This document shows, piece after piece, positions 26,205 through 35,431 of a DNA stretch of 64,000 bases. The DNA lies in NCBI GenBank assembly GCA_030041375.1, contig JASHOA010000024.1, positions 124,001-188,000 of the forward strand, written 5' to 3'. The DNA is from Acetobacteraceae bacterium (GTDB lineage Bacteria > Pseudomonadota > Alphaproteobacteria > Acetobacterales > Acetobacteraceae). The position numbers were made by a program, and so were the translations under genes. Under the pieces are notes generated by a model that made no database searches, was not told where the DNA came from, and saw only the letters and a list, made by a program, of their open reading frames with translations. Each line of letters starts with the position of its first letter. Positions within the stretch are counted from its first letter, which is position 1.

Positions 26205-27344
26205 CTAGTACGAATGCTCGTCGTGCGCGATGGAGTCGGTCTTCACCCGGCCGCGCATGACGCGGAATGCCCAGCCGGTATAGGCAATGATGGCCGGGGT
26301 GAAGATCAGGGCGAACACGAGCATCCAGGTGAGATTGTAGGCGCTGCCGGACGCGTTCCACACCGTCAGGCTCTGTGCCGGCGCGGTGGTGGAGGGCATG
26401 AGAAACGGGAACATCGCCACACCCACGGTGAAGATTGTGCCGACCCAGGCGAGCGCCCCGAGCCACCAGCCGAGCACCGCAAAGCCGGCGCGCAATGCAA
26501 GCGACCCCGCGATCATGCCGAGGAACCCTGCTGCCGGGATCGCCCATAGGGCGGGATGGGCGTGGAAATTGCCGAGCCAGGCGCCGGCCTGCCGCGCCAC
26601 CGCCGGCCCGTGGAGCGGCGTCGCCGCCATGGCCGGATCGACCGGGGCGGTGAAGACGAAGCCCTTCATCAGCGATACCCAAATCCCGCCGATCGCGAAC
26701 AAGAGCGCGGCGATCCGCCCGCCGGCGACGGCGATGCGCTCCGCCCGCGCGGCGATCGGCTGCTCGGTCCGCATCACCAGCATCGTCCCGCCCTGGTAGA
26801 GCGACAGCGCCACCGACATCAGACCGCAGAGGATGGCGAACGGGTTGAGCAGGTACCAGATGAACGATTCATCCTGAAAATATTGCCCGTCCCAGGTGAA
26901 GTGGAAGCCCACACCTTGCAGCACGTTACCGAACGCCGCGCCGAACACGAACATCGGCACTGCGCCGGAAACCAGGAATGCCCAGTCCCAGGTTGCGCGC
27001 CAGCGGCTGGCATCGACTTTGGAACGGTACTCGAAGGCGAGCGGCCGCAGGATCATGCTGAACAGCAGCAGGATCATCACCACGTAGAAGGTCGAGAACG
27101 AAGTGGCGTAGAGTGTGGGAAACGCCGCAAAGATCGCGCCGCCGCCGAGCACGAACCAGACCTGGTTGCCGTCCCAGTGCGGACCGATGGCATTGAGCGC
27201 GGCGCGCCGCTCGAGATCGCTGCGGCCGACGAAGCGGAGCATGGTGCCGACCCCCATGTCCATGCCCACCATCACCGCAAGTCCGGTCAGCAGCACCCCG
27301 AGCAGGAACGCCCAGATCACTTTCAGCGCCACATAGAGTTCCAT
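26205..27344 (-). CDS. cydB: Cytochrome bd ubiquinol oxidase subunit II
   Basis: CydB is the integral-membrane partner of CydA in the quinol oxidase that reduces O2 to water at low oxygen. The 379-residue protein has the family's features: VIWAFLLGVLLTGLAVMVGMDMGVG, AIGPHWDGNQVWFVLGGGAIFAAFP, RPLAFEYRSK, and many transmembrane helices. ATG at 27344 is preceded by GAAGGAACCTCGGC; the longer open frame upstream overlaps the cydA end and is not conserved. It lies 28 nt downstream of cydA. Confidence 0.95.
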   Translation of the reverse strand: MELYVALKVIWAFLLGVLLTGLAVMVGMDMGVGTMLRFVGRSDLERRAALNAIGPHWDGNQVWFVLGGGAIFAAFPTLYATSFSTFYVVMILLLFSMILRPLAFEYRSKVDASRWRATWDWAFLVSGAVPMFVFGAAFGNVLQGVGFHFTWDGQYFQDESFIWYLLNPFAILCGLMSVALSLYQGGTMLVMRTEQPIAARAERIAVAGGRIAALLFAIGGIWVSLMKGFVFTAPVDPAMAATPLHGPAVARQAGAWLGNFHAHPALWAIPAAGFLGMIAGSLALRAGFAVLGWWLGALAWVGTIFTVGVAMFPFLMPSTTAPAQSLTVWNASGSAYNLTWMLVFALIFTPAIIAYTGWAFRVMRGRVKTDSIAHDEHSY

Positions 27345-27372
27345 GCCGAGGTTCCTTCCTTGTCCGGGCGCG

Positions 27373-28986
27373 CTATTGCCAGGGTTTCTCGGCGTAGCCG
27401 GACGTGTCGGCCGAATGCGGGCCCGCGGCCGGCTGCGGCGTCTCTGACGCCCCCGTCGCCGGCCCGATCCGCGCATACTTGAACATCAGGTAAAGCTCGG
27501 CAGCGATGAAGCAGGTGTAGATCAAAGCGAAGCCGATCAGCGAGAACAAGAGGTAGCCGACCGAATGGGTCGAAGCTGATTGGAAGGTCGGAAGCCAGCC
27601 GAACACGGTCCATGGCTGGCGGCCGTTCTCGGCGACGATCCAGCCGAACTCGGACGCCAGCACCGGCAGCGGAATGAACAACATCGCGAGCCACAGGATC
27701 CACGGCTGCCGTTCCAGCCGGTTCCGCAGGCTGAAGTAGGCGGCGAAGGCGAAAACGGCGAGGAACGCGAAACCCAGCGCCATCATGATACGGAACGACC
27801 AGAACTCGACGAAGACGTTGGGAATCGTGGCCCGCGCGGTGCGGTCTACCACGCCCGGCAGATCCGCCTTGGTGATGGCCGCGAGGTCCTGGCCTGGCGC
27901 ATAACGCTGAGCCAACAGGCCGTAGCCCATGTCGTCCTCGTTCTTGCGGAACGCCGCCAGTGCTTCCGGACTCCTGGTCCTGGCATAGTCATGCAACGCC
28001 AGCACCGCCTGGATACCGTTGACGATTTTCGGCCGCGCTTCCTGTTCGAGCTCGATGATGCCCGGGATCGGCTCGGTGAACGAATGGGTGACGAGCGGCG
28101 TCAGCACGTACGGGAGGCCGATCGAGAACACGTCGCTCTGCGTGGCGTCGTCCGGCAGCGCCACCAGCTTCCACGGCTCGTAGGGCGGCTTGGTCGTGTG
28201 CCAGAGCCCTTCGATGGCGGCGATCTTGGTCTGCTGCAGCAGATAGTCCGAGCGGCCGAGCGCGTCACCCAGGGTGATCACCGCGAGCGTCGAGATCAGC
28301 CCGAATAATGCTGCAATCCGGAACGAGCGCGCCGCGAACGCACGGTGACGCTTGTTCAACAGGTAGTAGGCGCTGATGCCCATCACGAACATGGCAGCGC
28401 TGACGAAGCCGGCGATCGAAGTATGGACGAACTTGGCCTGCGCGTCCTCGCTGAAGATCAGGTCGTAGAGGCTGGTGAACTGCATCCGCATGGTGTCGGG
28501 ATCGAACCTCGCACCAACCGGGTACTGCATGAAGCCGTTGGCGATCAGAATCCAGAGCGCGGAGAGATTGGAGCCAAGTGCGACGAGGTACGTGACGGCG
28601 AGATGCGCGGGCCTGCTGAGGCGGTCCCAGCCGAAGATCATCAGGCCGACGAAGGTGGACTCCAGGAAAAAGGCCATCAGGCCCTCGATCGCCAGCGGCG
28701 TGCCGAACACGTCGCCGACAAAGTGCGAGTACATCGACCAGTTGGTGCCGAACTCGAACTCCATGGTCAGGCCGGTGGCAACGCCGAGAGCGAAGTTGAT
28801 GCCGAACAGCTTGCCCCAGAACTGGGTCATATCCTTGTAGATTGGCTTGCCGGTGATGACGTACACGGTCTCTATCGCCGCCAGGATGACCGACAGGCCG
28901 AGGGTGAGCGGCACGAACAGGAAATGGTAGAGGGCCGTCAGCGCGAATTGCAGGCGCGACAGCTCGACCACGGTCAGGTTCGTCAC
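27373..28986 (-). CDS. cydA: Cytochrome bd ubiquinol oxidase subunit I, long Q-loop type
   Basis: The 537-residue subunit carries the haems b558, b595 and d. The N-terminal His ligand lies in ALYHFLFVPLTLG; the conserved GWIVAENGRQPW motif is present. Residues between helices 6 and 7 form a long Q-loop (KIVNGIQAVLALHDYAR, then DDMGYGLLAQRYAPG), placing it with E. coli-like bd-I enzymes rather than cyanide-insensitive short-loop forms. The start is GTG at 28986 behind a GGAGGGATTCCG site. It is the first gene of the operon; an FNR-like box lies about 100 nt upstream. Confidence 0.95.
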   Translation of the reverse strand: MTNLTVVELSRLQFALTALYHFLFVPLTLGLSVILAAIETVYVITGKPIYKDMTQFWGKLFGINFALGVATGLTMEFEFGTNWSMYSHFVGDVFGTPLAIEGLMAFFLESTFVGLMIFGWDRLSRPAHLAVTYLVALGSNLSALWILIANGFMQYPVGARFDPDTMRMQFTSLYDLIFSEDAQAKFVHTSIAGFVSAAMFVMGISAYYLLNKRHRAFAARSFRIAALFGLISTLAVITLGDALGRSDYLLQQTKIAAIEGLWHTTKPPYEPWKLVALPDDATQSDVFSIGLPYVLTPLVTHSFTEPIPGIIELEQEARPKIVNGIQAVLALHDYARTRSPEALAAFRKNEDDMGYGLLAQRYAPGQDLAAITKADLPGVVDRTARATIPNVFVEFWSFRIMMALGFAFLAVFAFAAYFSLRNRLERQPWILWLAMLFIPLPVLASEFGWIVAENGRQPWTVFGWLPTFQSASTHSVGYLLFSLIGFALIYTCFIAAELYLMFKYARIGPATGASETPQPAAGPHSADTSGYAEKPWQ

Positions 28987-29498
28987 CGGAATCCCTCCTT
29001 GAAGGTCCCCGACCGCAGGAAGCCGCGAAACCGCCGGGCAGGCCTGAAGCCGGCACCATGCCGTGCGTCAAGCGGGCGGCCATTGAGGCAAATCAGTCCC
29101 CCGACGAATGGCCGACGATCGAAAGATCGCCCTTCGTCGATGCGGGCCTGGTTTCCGAAGCGGCACAAAAGGGGGAGAGCCGGGCTGGGCGCCACCCGCC
29201 CGGCGCTGCACGCGCCGCCCGGGCGCCGGGGACACCGGCCGGCCGGGGACCCTGCCAGTCCGAAATCGATTCCGGCCTCGGTCATCGCCGTGGACAATGG
29301 GCTCCCCAGAGGCTGTTCAGGCAGCCGGGCGATCAGGGCCGGGCTCAGCGTCATCCGCATGATTGTCGATCATCGAACCTGCGCCAGAGAAGAGGCAAAC
29401 TTCAAGCGATGATGGCATTTCCGGAGATGACGATCGAAGGGGCCGGGTGGTGGGCCCGGCCCGAAGAACCGGGAGCCGGATCCCGCCTGAAAGGAATT
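28987..29498. other. cydA upstream region
   Basis: No gene is supported in this 512-nt gap between mazG and cydA. It includes the FNR-like box at 29083-29096, a GC-rich inverted stretch near 29440-29475 (GGGCCGGGTGG / CCCGGCCC-like) that may end mazG transcription, and open frames without recognisable products. Confidence 0.5.
29083..29096 (-). promoter_or_regulatory. Candidate FNR/FixK-type box upstream of cydA
   Basis: On the minus strand the site reads CTGAT-TTGC-CTCAA, matching TTGAT-N4-ATCAA at 8 of 10 fixed positions. It is centred about 103 nt upstream of the cydA GTG, a plausible position for oxygen-responsive activation of a bd oxidase. No clear -10 element was found. Confidence 0.4.
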
Positions 29499-30290
29499 TC
29501 AGGAACGGATGGCAGCCTTTGCCGCCTGCCAGTGTTGCTCCATCTCGGCGAGGCTCGCTTCCGAAGGCATTTTTCCTTCAGAAGCGAGCCTCCGCTCAAC
29601 AGAGTTGAAGCGCTCTACGAACTTTTTGTTGGCCTGGCGAAGGCAGGTTTCCGGATCGAGATCGAGCTTCCGGGCCAGATTGGCGAGCACGAACAGCATG
29701 TCGCCAAGCTCGTCGGCGAGGCGCCCGCGAGCCACGGATGCGGCAGCGAGTTCCGCCTCGAGCTCGGCGGTTTCCTCGGCGAGCTTGGCGAGCACGGCGG
29801 ACGCGTCGGGCCAGTCGAAGCCGACGCGGGCGGCGCGCGCCGTGAGCTTCAACGCCCGGGTGAGGGCAGGGAGGGCCAACGGGACGCCGGCGAGCGTGCC
29901 GCCACCCGTGGCGGCACGGCTGGGCCCGGAACCGGCGCGCTCCGCCGCCTTGCCGTCCTCCCAGGCGCCGGGCGCGGCCGAGGCGCCGGCGAAGACATGC
30001 GGGTGGCGGCGGATCATCTTGGCGGTGATGGCGCCGACGACGGCGGCGAAGTCGAACCAGCCGCGCTCCTCGGCGAGCCGCGCGTGATAGACAACCTGGA
30101 ACAGGAGGTCCCCAAGCTCGTCCAGGAGCGCGGCGGGCTCGCCCCGGGCGATCGCGTCGGCTACCTCGTAAGCCTCCTCGATCGTGTAGGGGGCGATCGT
30201 GGGAAAATCCTGGGTGCGGTCCCAGGGGCAGCCGGTCTCGGGGTCGCGGAGCGCGGCCATGACGGCGAGGAGGCGGGCGATATCGGGCAT
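29499..30290 (-). CDS. mazG: Nucleoside triphosphate pyrophosphohydrolase MazG
   Basis: MazG hydrolyses NTPs to NMP and pyrophosphate, a housekeeping function affecting (p)ppGpp and mutagenic nucleotides. The 263-residue protein has two MazG domains: the N-terminal one with CPWDRTQDFPTIAPYTIEEAYEV and ELGDLLFQVVYHARLA, and the C-terminal one with EETAELEAELAA and DELGDMLFVLANLARKL. The Glu/Asp clusters that bind Mg are intact. ATG at 30290 (MPDIARLL) is preferred over an upstream TTG. A Gly/Ala linker of about 30 residues separates the domains. Confidence 0.93.
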   Translation of the reverse strand: MPDIARLLAVMAALRDPETGCPWDRTQDFPTIAPYTIEEAYEVADAIARGEPAALLDELGDLLFQVVYHARLAEERGWFDFAAVVGAITAKMIRRHPHVFAGASAAPGAWEDGKAAERAGSGPSRAATGGGTLAGVPLALPALTRALKLTARAARVGFDWPDASAVLAKLAEETAELEAELAAASVARGRLADELGDMLFVLANLARKLDLDPETCLRQANKKFVERFNSVERRLASEGKMPSEASLAEMEQHWQAAKAAIRS

Positions 30291-30439
30291 GGCCAGTTGT
30301 CGCAGAATCAATATTATGGAAACTCAGAGCCGGGCGGGGCAGGTTAGGCTGCGGCGCCGGCCGCGCCAAGCAGCAGGCTCGCACGCACACCGAAAATGGT
30401 GCAAAGACCGGGCCGAGCATCCCGTCCCGGAGAGCCGAC

Positions 30440-32125
30440 ATGAATGAGGCGACGCCCGCCCGCCGCGACTATCTGGCACCGAACGCGGCCAACTACGCGG
30501 CCCTTTCGCCGCTTTCCTTCCTCGCGCGGACGGCGGCCGTGTATCCGGAGCGGATCGCCGTGATCGACGGCCCGCGCCGTTTCACCTGGCGCGAGACCGC
30601 CGGGCGCTGCCGTCGCCTTGGCTCCGCACTCGCCCGGCTCGGCGTTCGACCGGGCGAGACCGTGGCGCTCCTGGCGCCAAACAGCGTGGCGGCGCTGGAG
30701 GCGCATTTCGGAGTGCCGATCGCCGGCGCGGTGCTGAACGCGATCAATGTCCGGCTCGATGCGCCGACCATCGCCTACATCCTCGAGCACGGCGAGGCCA
30801 AGGTTCTGCTGGTGGACCGGGAGTTCGCCGCCGTGGCCGAGCAGGCCCTCTCGGCGCTGCCCGCCGGGCGGCGGCCCGTCGTCATCGGCATCGACGATGC
30901 GGGGCTGCCGCCGGGTGGCGCGATCGGCGAGATGGAATACGAGGCGCTGCTCGCTGGCGGCGATCCGGACTTTCCGGTGCGGCTGCCGGACGATGAATGG
31001 AATTCGATCAGCCTCAATTACACCTCGGGCACCACCGCGAGGCCAAAGGGCGTGCTCTATCATCATCGTGGCGCCTACCTGCTGGCGATCGGCAACGCGA
31101 TGGTCTGGGGCATGACGCAGTTTCCCGTCTATCTCTGGACGCTGCCGATGTTCCATTGCAACGGCTGGTGCTTTCCCTGGACCATCACGGCCTATGCCGG
31201 CACGCATGTCTGCCTGCGCCGCGTCGAGGCAGCCACCGTCTTCGATGCCATCGCGACGCATGGTGTCACGCATCTCTGCGGCGCGCCGGTGGTGATGAAC
31301 ATGCTCCTCAATGCGCCCGAGGGCGCCAGGCGCGACCTCGGCGGGCGGCGGATTGCGCTGATGACCGCAGCCGCGCCGCCACCGGCGGCGGTGATCGAGG
31401 GCATGGAGCGGATGGGCTTCGATATCACGCACGTCTATGGCCTCACCGAAGTCTACGGGCCCGCCGTCGTATGCGCGCGCCATCCGGAATGGAGCGCCCT
31501 CCCCGCCCCTGAACAGGCCCGTCTCAAGGCGCGCCAGGGCGTGCCCTACGAGGTGTTGGAAGGGCTGATGGTGGCCGACGCCACGACCCTCGCCCCGGTG
31601 CCGCGCGACGGGGCGAGCCTGGGCGAGGTGTTCATGCGCGGCAACGTGGTGATGCGCGGCTACCTCAAGAACCCGGAGGCGACGGAGCGGGCCTTCGCCG
31701 GCGGCTGGTTCCACACCGGCGATCTTGGGGTCTGCCATCCGGATGGCTACGTGGAGCTCAAGGATCGCGCCAAGGACATCATCATTTCGGGCGGCGAAAA
31801 CATCTCGACGATCGAGGTCGAGGGCGTGCTCTATCGGCACCCGGCGGTGCTCGAGGCGGCGGTGGTCGCGAAGCCGGATCCGAAATGGGGCGAGACGCCG
31901 TGCGCATTCGTTGCGTTAAAGGAAGGCAAGGCCGCGAGCGAGGCGGAGATCATTGCCTTCTGCCGCGCCCATCTCGCGCATTTCAAAGCGCCGAGCGCGG
32001 TCATCTTCGGGCCGCTGCCGAAGACCTCGACGGGGAAAGTCCAGAAATTCGTCCTGCGCGAGCGGGTGAAACAGATCCAGGGCGCGGCCGCGCTCAGTGC
32101 TGAGCCTGCGGGTTCGGCACGTTGA
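30440..32125 (+). CDS. Acyl-CoA synthetase (AMP-forming), DmdB/medium-chain-like
   Basis: The 561-residue enzyme would activate a carboxylic acid to its CoA thioester via an acyl-AMP. AMP-binding motifs are present: YTSGTTARPKGV (P-loop), VYGLTEVYGP, GWFHTGDLGVCHPDGY, DIIISGGENIST and the C-terminal catalytic Lys in PKTSTGKVQKF. The central LPMFHCNGWCFPW segment is typical of the 3-methylmercaptopropionyl-CoA ligase and short/medium-chain branch. The exact substrate is not predictable. It has a GGAGAGCCGAC site. Its 3' end overlaps the convergent next gene by 32 nt. Confidence 0.9.
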   Translation: MNEATPARRDYLAPNAANYAALSPLSFLARTAAVYPERIAVIDGPRRFTWRETAGRCRRLGSALARLGVRPGETVALLAPNSVAALEAHFGVPIAGAVLNAINVRLDAPTIAYILEHGEAKVLLVDREFAAVAEQALSALPAGRRPVVIGIDDAGLPPGGAIGEMEYEALLAGGDPDFPVRLPDDEWNSISLNYTSGTTARPKGVLYHHRGAYLLAIGNAMVWGMTQFPVYLWTLPMFHCNGWCFPWTITAYAGTHVCLRRVEAATVFDAIATHGVTHLCGAPVVMNMLLNAPEGARRDLGGRRIALMTAAAPPPAAVIEGMERMGFDITHVYGLTEVYGPAVVCARHPEWSALPAPEQARLKARQGVPYEVLEGLMVADATTLAPVPRDGASLGEVFMRGNVVMRGYLKNPEATERAFAGGWFHTGDLGVCHPDGYVELKDRAKDIIISGGENISTIEVEGVLYRHPAVLEAAVVAKPDPKWGETPCAFVALKEGKAASEAEIIAFCRAHLAHFKAPSAVIFGPLPKTSTGKVQKFVLRERVKQIQGAAALSAEPAGSAR

Positions 32126-32765
32126 AGGCAAGAAAGCGGAACACGCGCCAGTTACCGTCTGGCTCGTGGCGCATGACGTACATCGCCGGCTCGGTGACGA
32201 CCGTCTGTCCTGCATGGCCGTTCCGGGTCACGGTCAGGGTCCAGACGATGTTGACCACGGCCAGATCCCCCGAAATCAGGATTTCCCGGATCTCCGGCGC
32301 ATAGTGATACCGGAAGGCGGCTTCCCCGAGCGCCTGCCTGAGGCGCTTGCAGAGCGAGTTGTAGTCACCTGGCTCGACGCCGAAATCGTAATGCAGGTCC
32401 GGAGCAAAGATGTCACAGACGATGCCGGTCTTGAGGGCGTTGAAGTCATCCGCCCAGCCGTTGATGGCGTCGCGGATGGCCGTGGCCGCATCGGCGCGGG
32501 TTGCCCCGGCGGGTGGGGCGGGCGGCGACGGCGCTCCGAGCGGCAGTTCGGCGGTGGAGGGGGCCGGCACGCCGGGCGCTCTCGGTGGCGGCGGCGGCAG
32601 AGACTGCTGCTGCACGCCTTGTGAGGGCGTATAGGGCGGTGGCGCATAAGGCGGCGGTTCATACGGAGGCGGCGGCTGGTAGGTGGTCTGCGCTTCGGCC
32701 GCGCCGAGGCAAAGAGCCGAGACCAACGAGACGAGCGCGAGTGCCGCCGGGAGCCGAGGGAGCAT
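32094..32765 (-). CDS. Exported proline-rich protein with NTF2/SnoaL-like domain
   Basis: The 223-residue product has a signal peptide (MLPRLPAALALVSLVSALCLGAAEA). A Pro/Tyr-rich linker follows (PPPPYEPPPYAPPPYTP, then QSLPPPPPRAPG), likely extended through the periplasm. The C-terminal domain has the NTF2-like cone fold pattern: IRDAINGWADDFNALKTG, FAPDLHYDFG, LISGDLAVVNIVWTLTV, GNWRVFRFLAFN. Such domains bind small molecules or act as ketosteroid-isomerase-like units; no catalytic residues can be assigned. ATG at 32765 is chosen because it starts the signal peptide. Confidence 0.75.
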   Translation of the reverse strand: MLPRLPAALALVSLVSALCLGAAEAQTTYQPPPPYEPPPYAPPPYTPSQGVQQQSLPPPPPRAPGVPAPSTAELPLGAPSPPAPPAGATRADAATAIRDAINGWADDFNALKTGIVCDIFAPDLHYDFGVEPGDYNSLCKRLRQALGEAAFRYHYAPEIREILISGDLAVVNIVWTLTVTRNGHAGQTVVTEPAMYVMRHEPDGNWRVFRFLAFNVPNPQAQH

Positions 32766-32907
32766 GCGGAACCTCCGAGAGGGATCGGGCGCTCCAGTGA
32801 AGCGCCGCGGCGGGGTCCAGGGGAAGAGGCCATAACGTCTCAGTCGATTGAACCCCCGCCCCCGCCCGCGTAGCATCGCAACCGACGAAACCGGAGGAAA
32901 CCGGCCG

Positions 32908-33780
32908 ATGGGGCTCCGCGGAAAATTCAATCTCGCAATTATTGCGGCATTCGTGATCGGCTATGCCGGCGCCGGCTTTGCACTCCAGCAGCTCTTCGTG
33001 ACCAACGCACGCGAGCAGGTGCTGCAGAACGCCCGCATCATGATGAGCGCGGCGGACGCCGTCATGGGCTACACCAACGGCCAGGTCGTGCCGCTGATCG
33101 GCTTCGAGAAGGAGGGCAAGTTCCTCCCCGCCTCGATCCCGTTCTTCGCCGCCCAGGCCACATTCCGCGAGGTGCAGAAGAAATTCCCCGACTACAGCTT
33201 CCGCGAACCGGCGCTCAACCCGACCAATCCGAACGACCGCGCGACCGGCTGGGAAGAAGACTTCATCCGCACCTTCGCCGGCGACCAGAAGCTTGCCGAA
33301 CTGGTGGCGGAACGGATGACGCCGACCGGGCGCTCGCTCACCCTCGCGCGGCCGATCCGTATCGACGATCCCGGCTGCCTGACCTGCCACAATACCCCTG
33401 ACGCGGCGCCGGCGTCGCTGGTGGCGACGTACGGCCGCGACAACGGCTTCGGCTGGAAGCTTCACCAGGTGGTGGGCGCCGAGATCGTATCGGTACCGAT
33501 GGCCCTGCCGCTCCTGCAGGCCCAGCACGCGTTCCTGATCTTCATGGCGATCCTCCTCGTCATGTGCGTCGTGATCGTCGTGATTCTCAATGTACTGCTG
33601 CATTACATCGTCATACGGCCGGTGAAGCGGATGTCATCGGTGGCCACCGCGGTCAGCATGGGTGATCTTGCCGCCGAGGAATACGAGAAGAAAGGATCGG
33701 ATGAGATTGCCGCGCTTTCTGCCGCCTTCAATCGCATGCGCCGCAGCCTGGAGAGCGCGATGCAGATGCTGCAGCGCTGA
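32908..33780 (+). CDS. DUF3365 haem-c sensor protein with HAMP domain
   Basis: The 290-residue membrane protein has an N-terminal helix (LAIIAAFVIGYAGAGFALQQLF) and a periplasmic DUF3365 (Tll0287-like) domain with a c-type haem site CLTCH (Cys157, Cys160, His161). A second helix (FLIFMAILLVMCVVIVVILNV) and a cytosolic HAMP domain follow (VIRPVKRMSSVATAVSMGDL, DEIAALSAAFNRM), and it ends there. Relatives sense redox or gases and are fused to outputs. Here there is no output domain, but a Ser/Thr kinase gene starts 137 nt downstream. ATG at 32908 has a GGAGGAAACCGGCCG site. Confidence 0.88.
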   Translation: MGLRGKFNLAIIAAFVIGYAGAGFALQQLFVTNAREQVLQNARIMMSAADAVMGYTNGQVVPLIGFEKEGKFLPASIPFFAAQATFREVQKKFPDYSFREPALNPTNPNDRATGWEEDFIRTFAGDQKLAELVAERMTPTGRSLTLARPIRIDDPGCLTCHNTPDAAPASLVATYGRDNGFGWKLHQVVGAEIVSVPMALPLLQAQHAFLIFMAILLVMCVVIVVILNVLLHYIVIRPVKRMSSVATAVSMGDLAAEEYEKKGSDEIAALSAAFNRMRRSLESAMQMLQR

Positions 33781-33916
33781 TGCCGTGGCGCATGGAAACC
33801 TGGCCGGTCGGCCCGGCGCCTGAGTGGCCGGTTCAGGCGGGACTTTGCGCTCTCCAACCGCCCGCAAAATCGCCTCGCCGGACCTTCGAGCGGACGGGGC
33901 GGACGGGCCTCGCTGC

Positions 33917-35287
33917 ATGAGCGAGCCGCCTCTGCCCGCGGGCTTCGGGCGCTATCGCACGATCGCCTTGCTCGGCCGCGGCGCCATGGGAACGGTGTAC
34001 AAGGCGCATGATCCGCTGATCGGTCGCGACGTCGCCATCAAGGTCGTGCACACGGAGCGGCTGGATGCGGCGACGCGGAGGGAATACCTGGCCCGCTTTC
34101 ACGCCGAGGCGCAGGCTGCGGGGCGCTGCAACCACCCGGCGATCGTTGCGATTTACGATGTGTCCGCCGAGGGCGAGCAGCCGTTCATCGTGATGGAACT
34201 GGTGCAAGGCGCAAGCCTGCAGCAGGCGCTCTGCGATCCCGGGCGCCGCGGCACGACCGACCTCCTCGCGGTGATCGGCGAAGTGCTCGCGGGGCTCGGT
34301 TTCGCGCACGGCCAAGGCGTGATCCATCGCGACATCAAGCCGGCCAACATCCTGCTGACGAAAGACGGGCGGGCGAAGATTGCCGATTTCGGCATTGCCC
34401 GGCTCGACGAAGGAATGGCGACCGGGGTCGGCGCCATGCTTGGCACCCCCAACTACATGGCGCCCGAGCAGATCATCGGCGGCGCGGTCGATCATCGCGC
34501 CGATCTCTTCGCCGTCGGCGTGATGTTGTACGAGATCCTCACCGGCCGTCTGCCGTTCGCCGGGCGTAACCTCAGCGAGACGGTGCTGCGCCTGACCAGT
34601 CCCGAGCCGGCCGACCTCGCGCCCGTGACGGCGGCAAGCCCGGCCTACGCGCCGGTGATCGCCCGCGCGCTGGCCAAGCGCCCGGCGGAACGTTTCGCTT
34701 CCGCCGAAGCCTTTGCCGAGGCGCTGCGGGCGGTCGAGGTCGAACCGGCAGACACGGCGGCGACAGTCGTGTTGCCGGCTGGGGCGTTGCCGGCGGGCGG
34801 ACCGCGATTCGACCCCGCGATGCTGGACCAGCTCGAAACGAGCCTCGCGCGCTTCCTCGGCCCGATGGCGCGCGTCCTGGTCAGGCATGCGGCCGACGAG
34901 GCGACGAGCCGCGAGGCCCTGGTGGCCGCGCTCGCAAAGCAGGTGCCGCGGTCACAGGATGCGGCACAATTCCTGCGCGAGCACGCGGTGAGGATCGAAC
35001 CCAGGACCGGCGAAGCGACCGGCGGGACGACAGCGGGCCTCGGCCGGACCGGCTCGCGCGCCGTCCCGGTGGGCCCGGAGCTGCTGGCCGCCGCGGAAGC
35101 GGCGCTTGCCTTTCATATCGGCCCGATCGCTCACCTGCTGGTGACGCAAGCCTCCGCCACCTCAGCCAATGCGGTCGAACTGACAGAGCGGCTGGCCCAG
35201 CATCTGAGCCGGCCGGAGGACGCCGCACAGTTCCGCCGGCGGATGCTGGCTGCGATCGGCGGACGGAAAGGCCCGCCGGGCGCATGA
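33917..35287 (+). CDS. Soluble Ser/Thr protein kinase with duplicated C-terminal domain
   Basis: The 456-residue Hanks-type kinase has a complete catalytic core: Gly-loop LLGRGAMGTVYKA, Lys42, HRDIKPANILL (Asp139), DFG (157-159), LGTPNYMAPEQ and the C-lobe. After about residue 300 a region of two related repeats of about 60 residues follows: LDQLETSLARFLGPMARVLV ... AQFLREHA and LLAAAEAALAFHIGPIAHLL ... AQFRRRML. These resemble the accessory domain (DUF8082-like) found on some bacterial kinases. There is no transmembrane helix, so a membrane partner would be needed; the haem-HAMP protein immediately upstream is the natural candidate. Confidence 0.9.
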   Translation: MSEPPLPAGFGRYRTIALLGRGAMGTVYKAHDPLIGRDVAIKVVHTERLDAATRREYLARFHAEAQAAGRCNHPAIVAIYDVSAEGEQPFIVMELVQGASLQQALCDPGRRGTTDLLAVIGEVLAGLGFAHGQGVIHRDIKPANILLTKDGRAKIADFGIARLDEGMATGVGAMLGTPNYMAPEQIIGGAVDHRADLFAVGVMLYEILTGRLPFAGRNLSETVLRLTSPEPADLAPVTAASPAYAPVIARALAKRPAERFASAEAFAEALRAVEVEPADTAATVVLPAGALPAGGPRFDPAMLDQLETSLARFLGPMARVLVRHAADEATSREALVAALAKQVPRSQDAAQFLREHAVRIEPRTGEATGGTTAGLGRTGSRAVPVGPELLAAAEAALAFHIGPIAHLLVTQASATSANAVELTERLAQHLSRPEDAAQFRRRMLAAIGGRKGPPGA

Positions 35288-35354
35288 TGAACATGACCGG
35301 CGCACCGCCATGACGCGACTGATGCAAGGTCAAGAACGGCTGGCGCGAACATCG

Positions 35355-35387
35355 CCGCCGCCGGTATTTGCCGGCGGCGGTTCTGTT
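35355..35387 (+). terminator. Rho-independent-like terminator after the kinase gene
   Basis: A perfect 10-bp GC stem (CCGCCGCCGG / CCGGCGGCGG) with a 6-nt loop TATTTG is followed by TTCTGTT. It lies 67 nt after the kinase stop and between convergent genes. Confidence 0.7.
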
Positions 35388-35431
35388 CCGGGCGTCAGGC
35401 GAGCGCGGGCTGGCCCGCATGTCTCCGGAAA

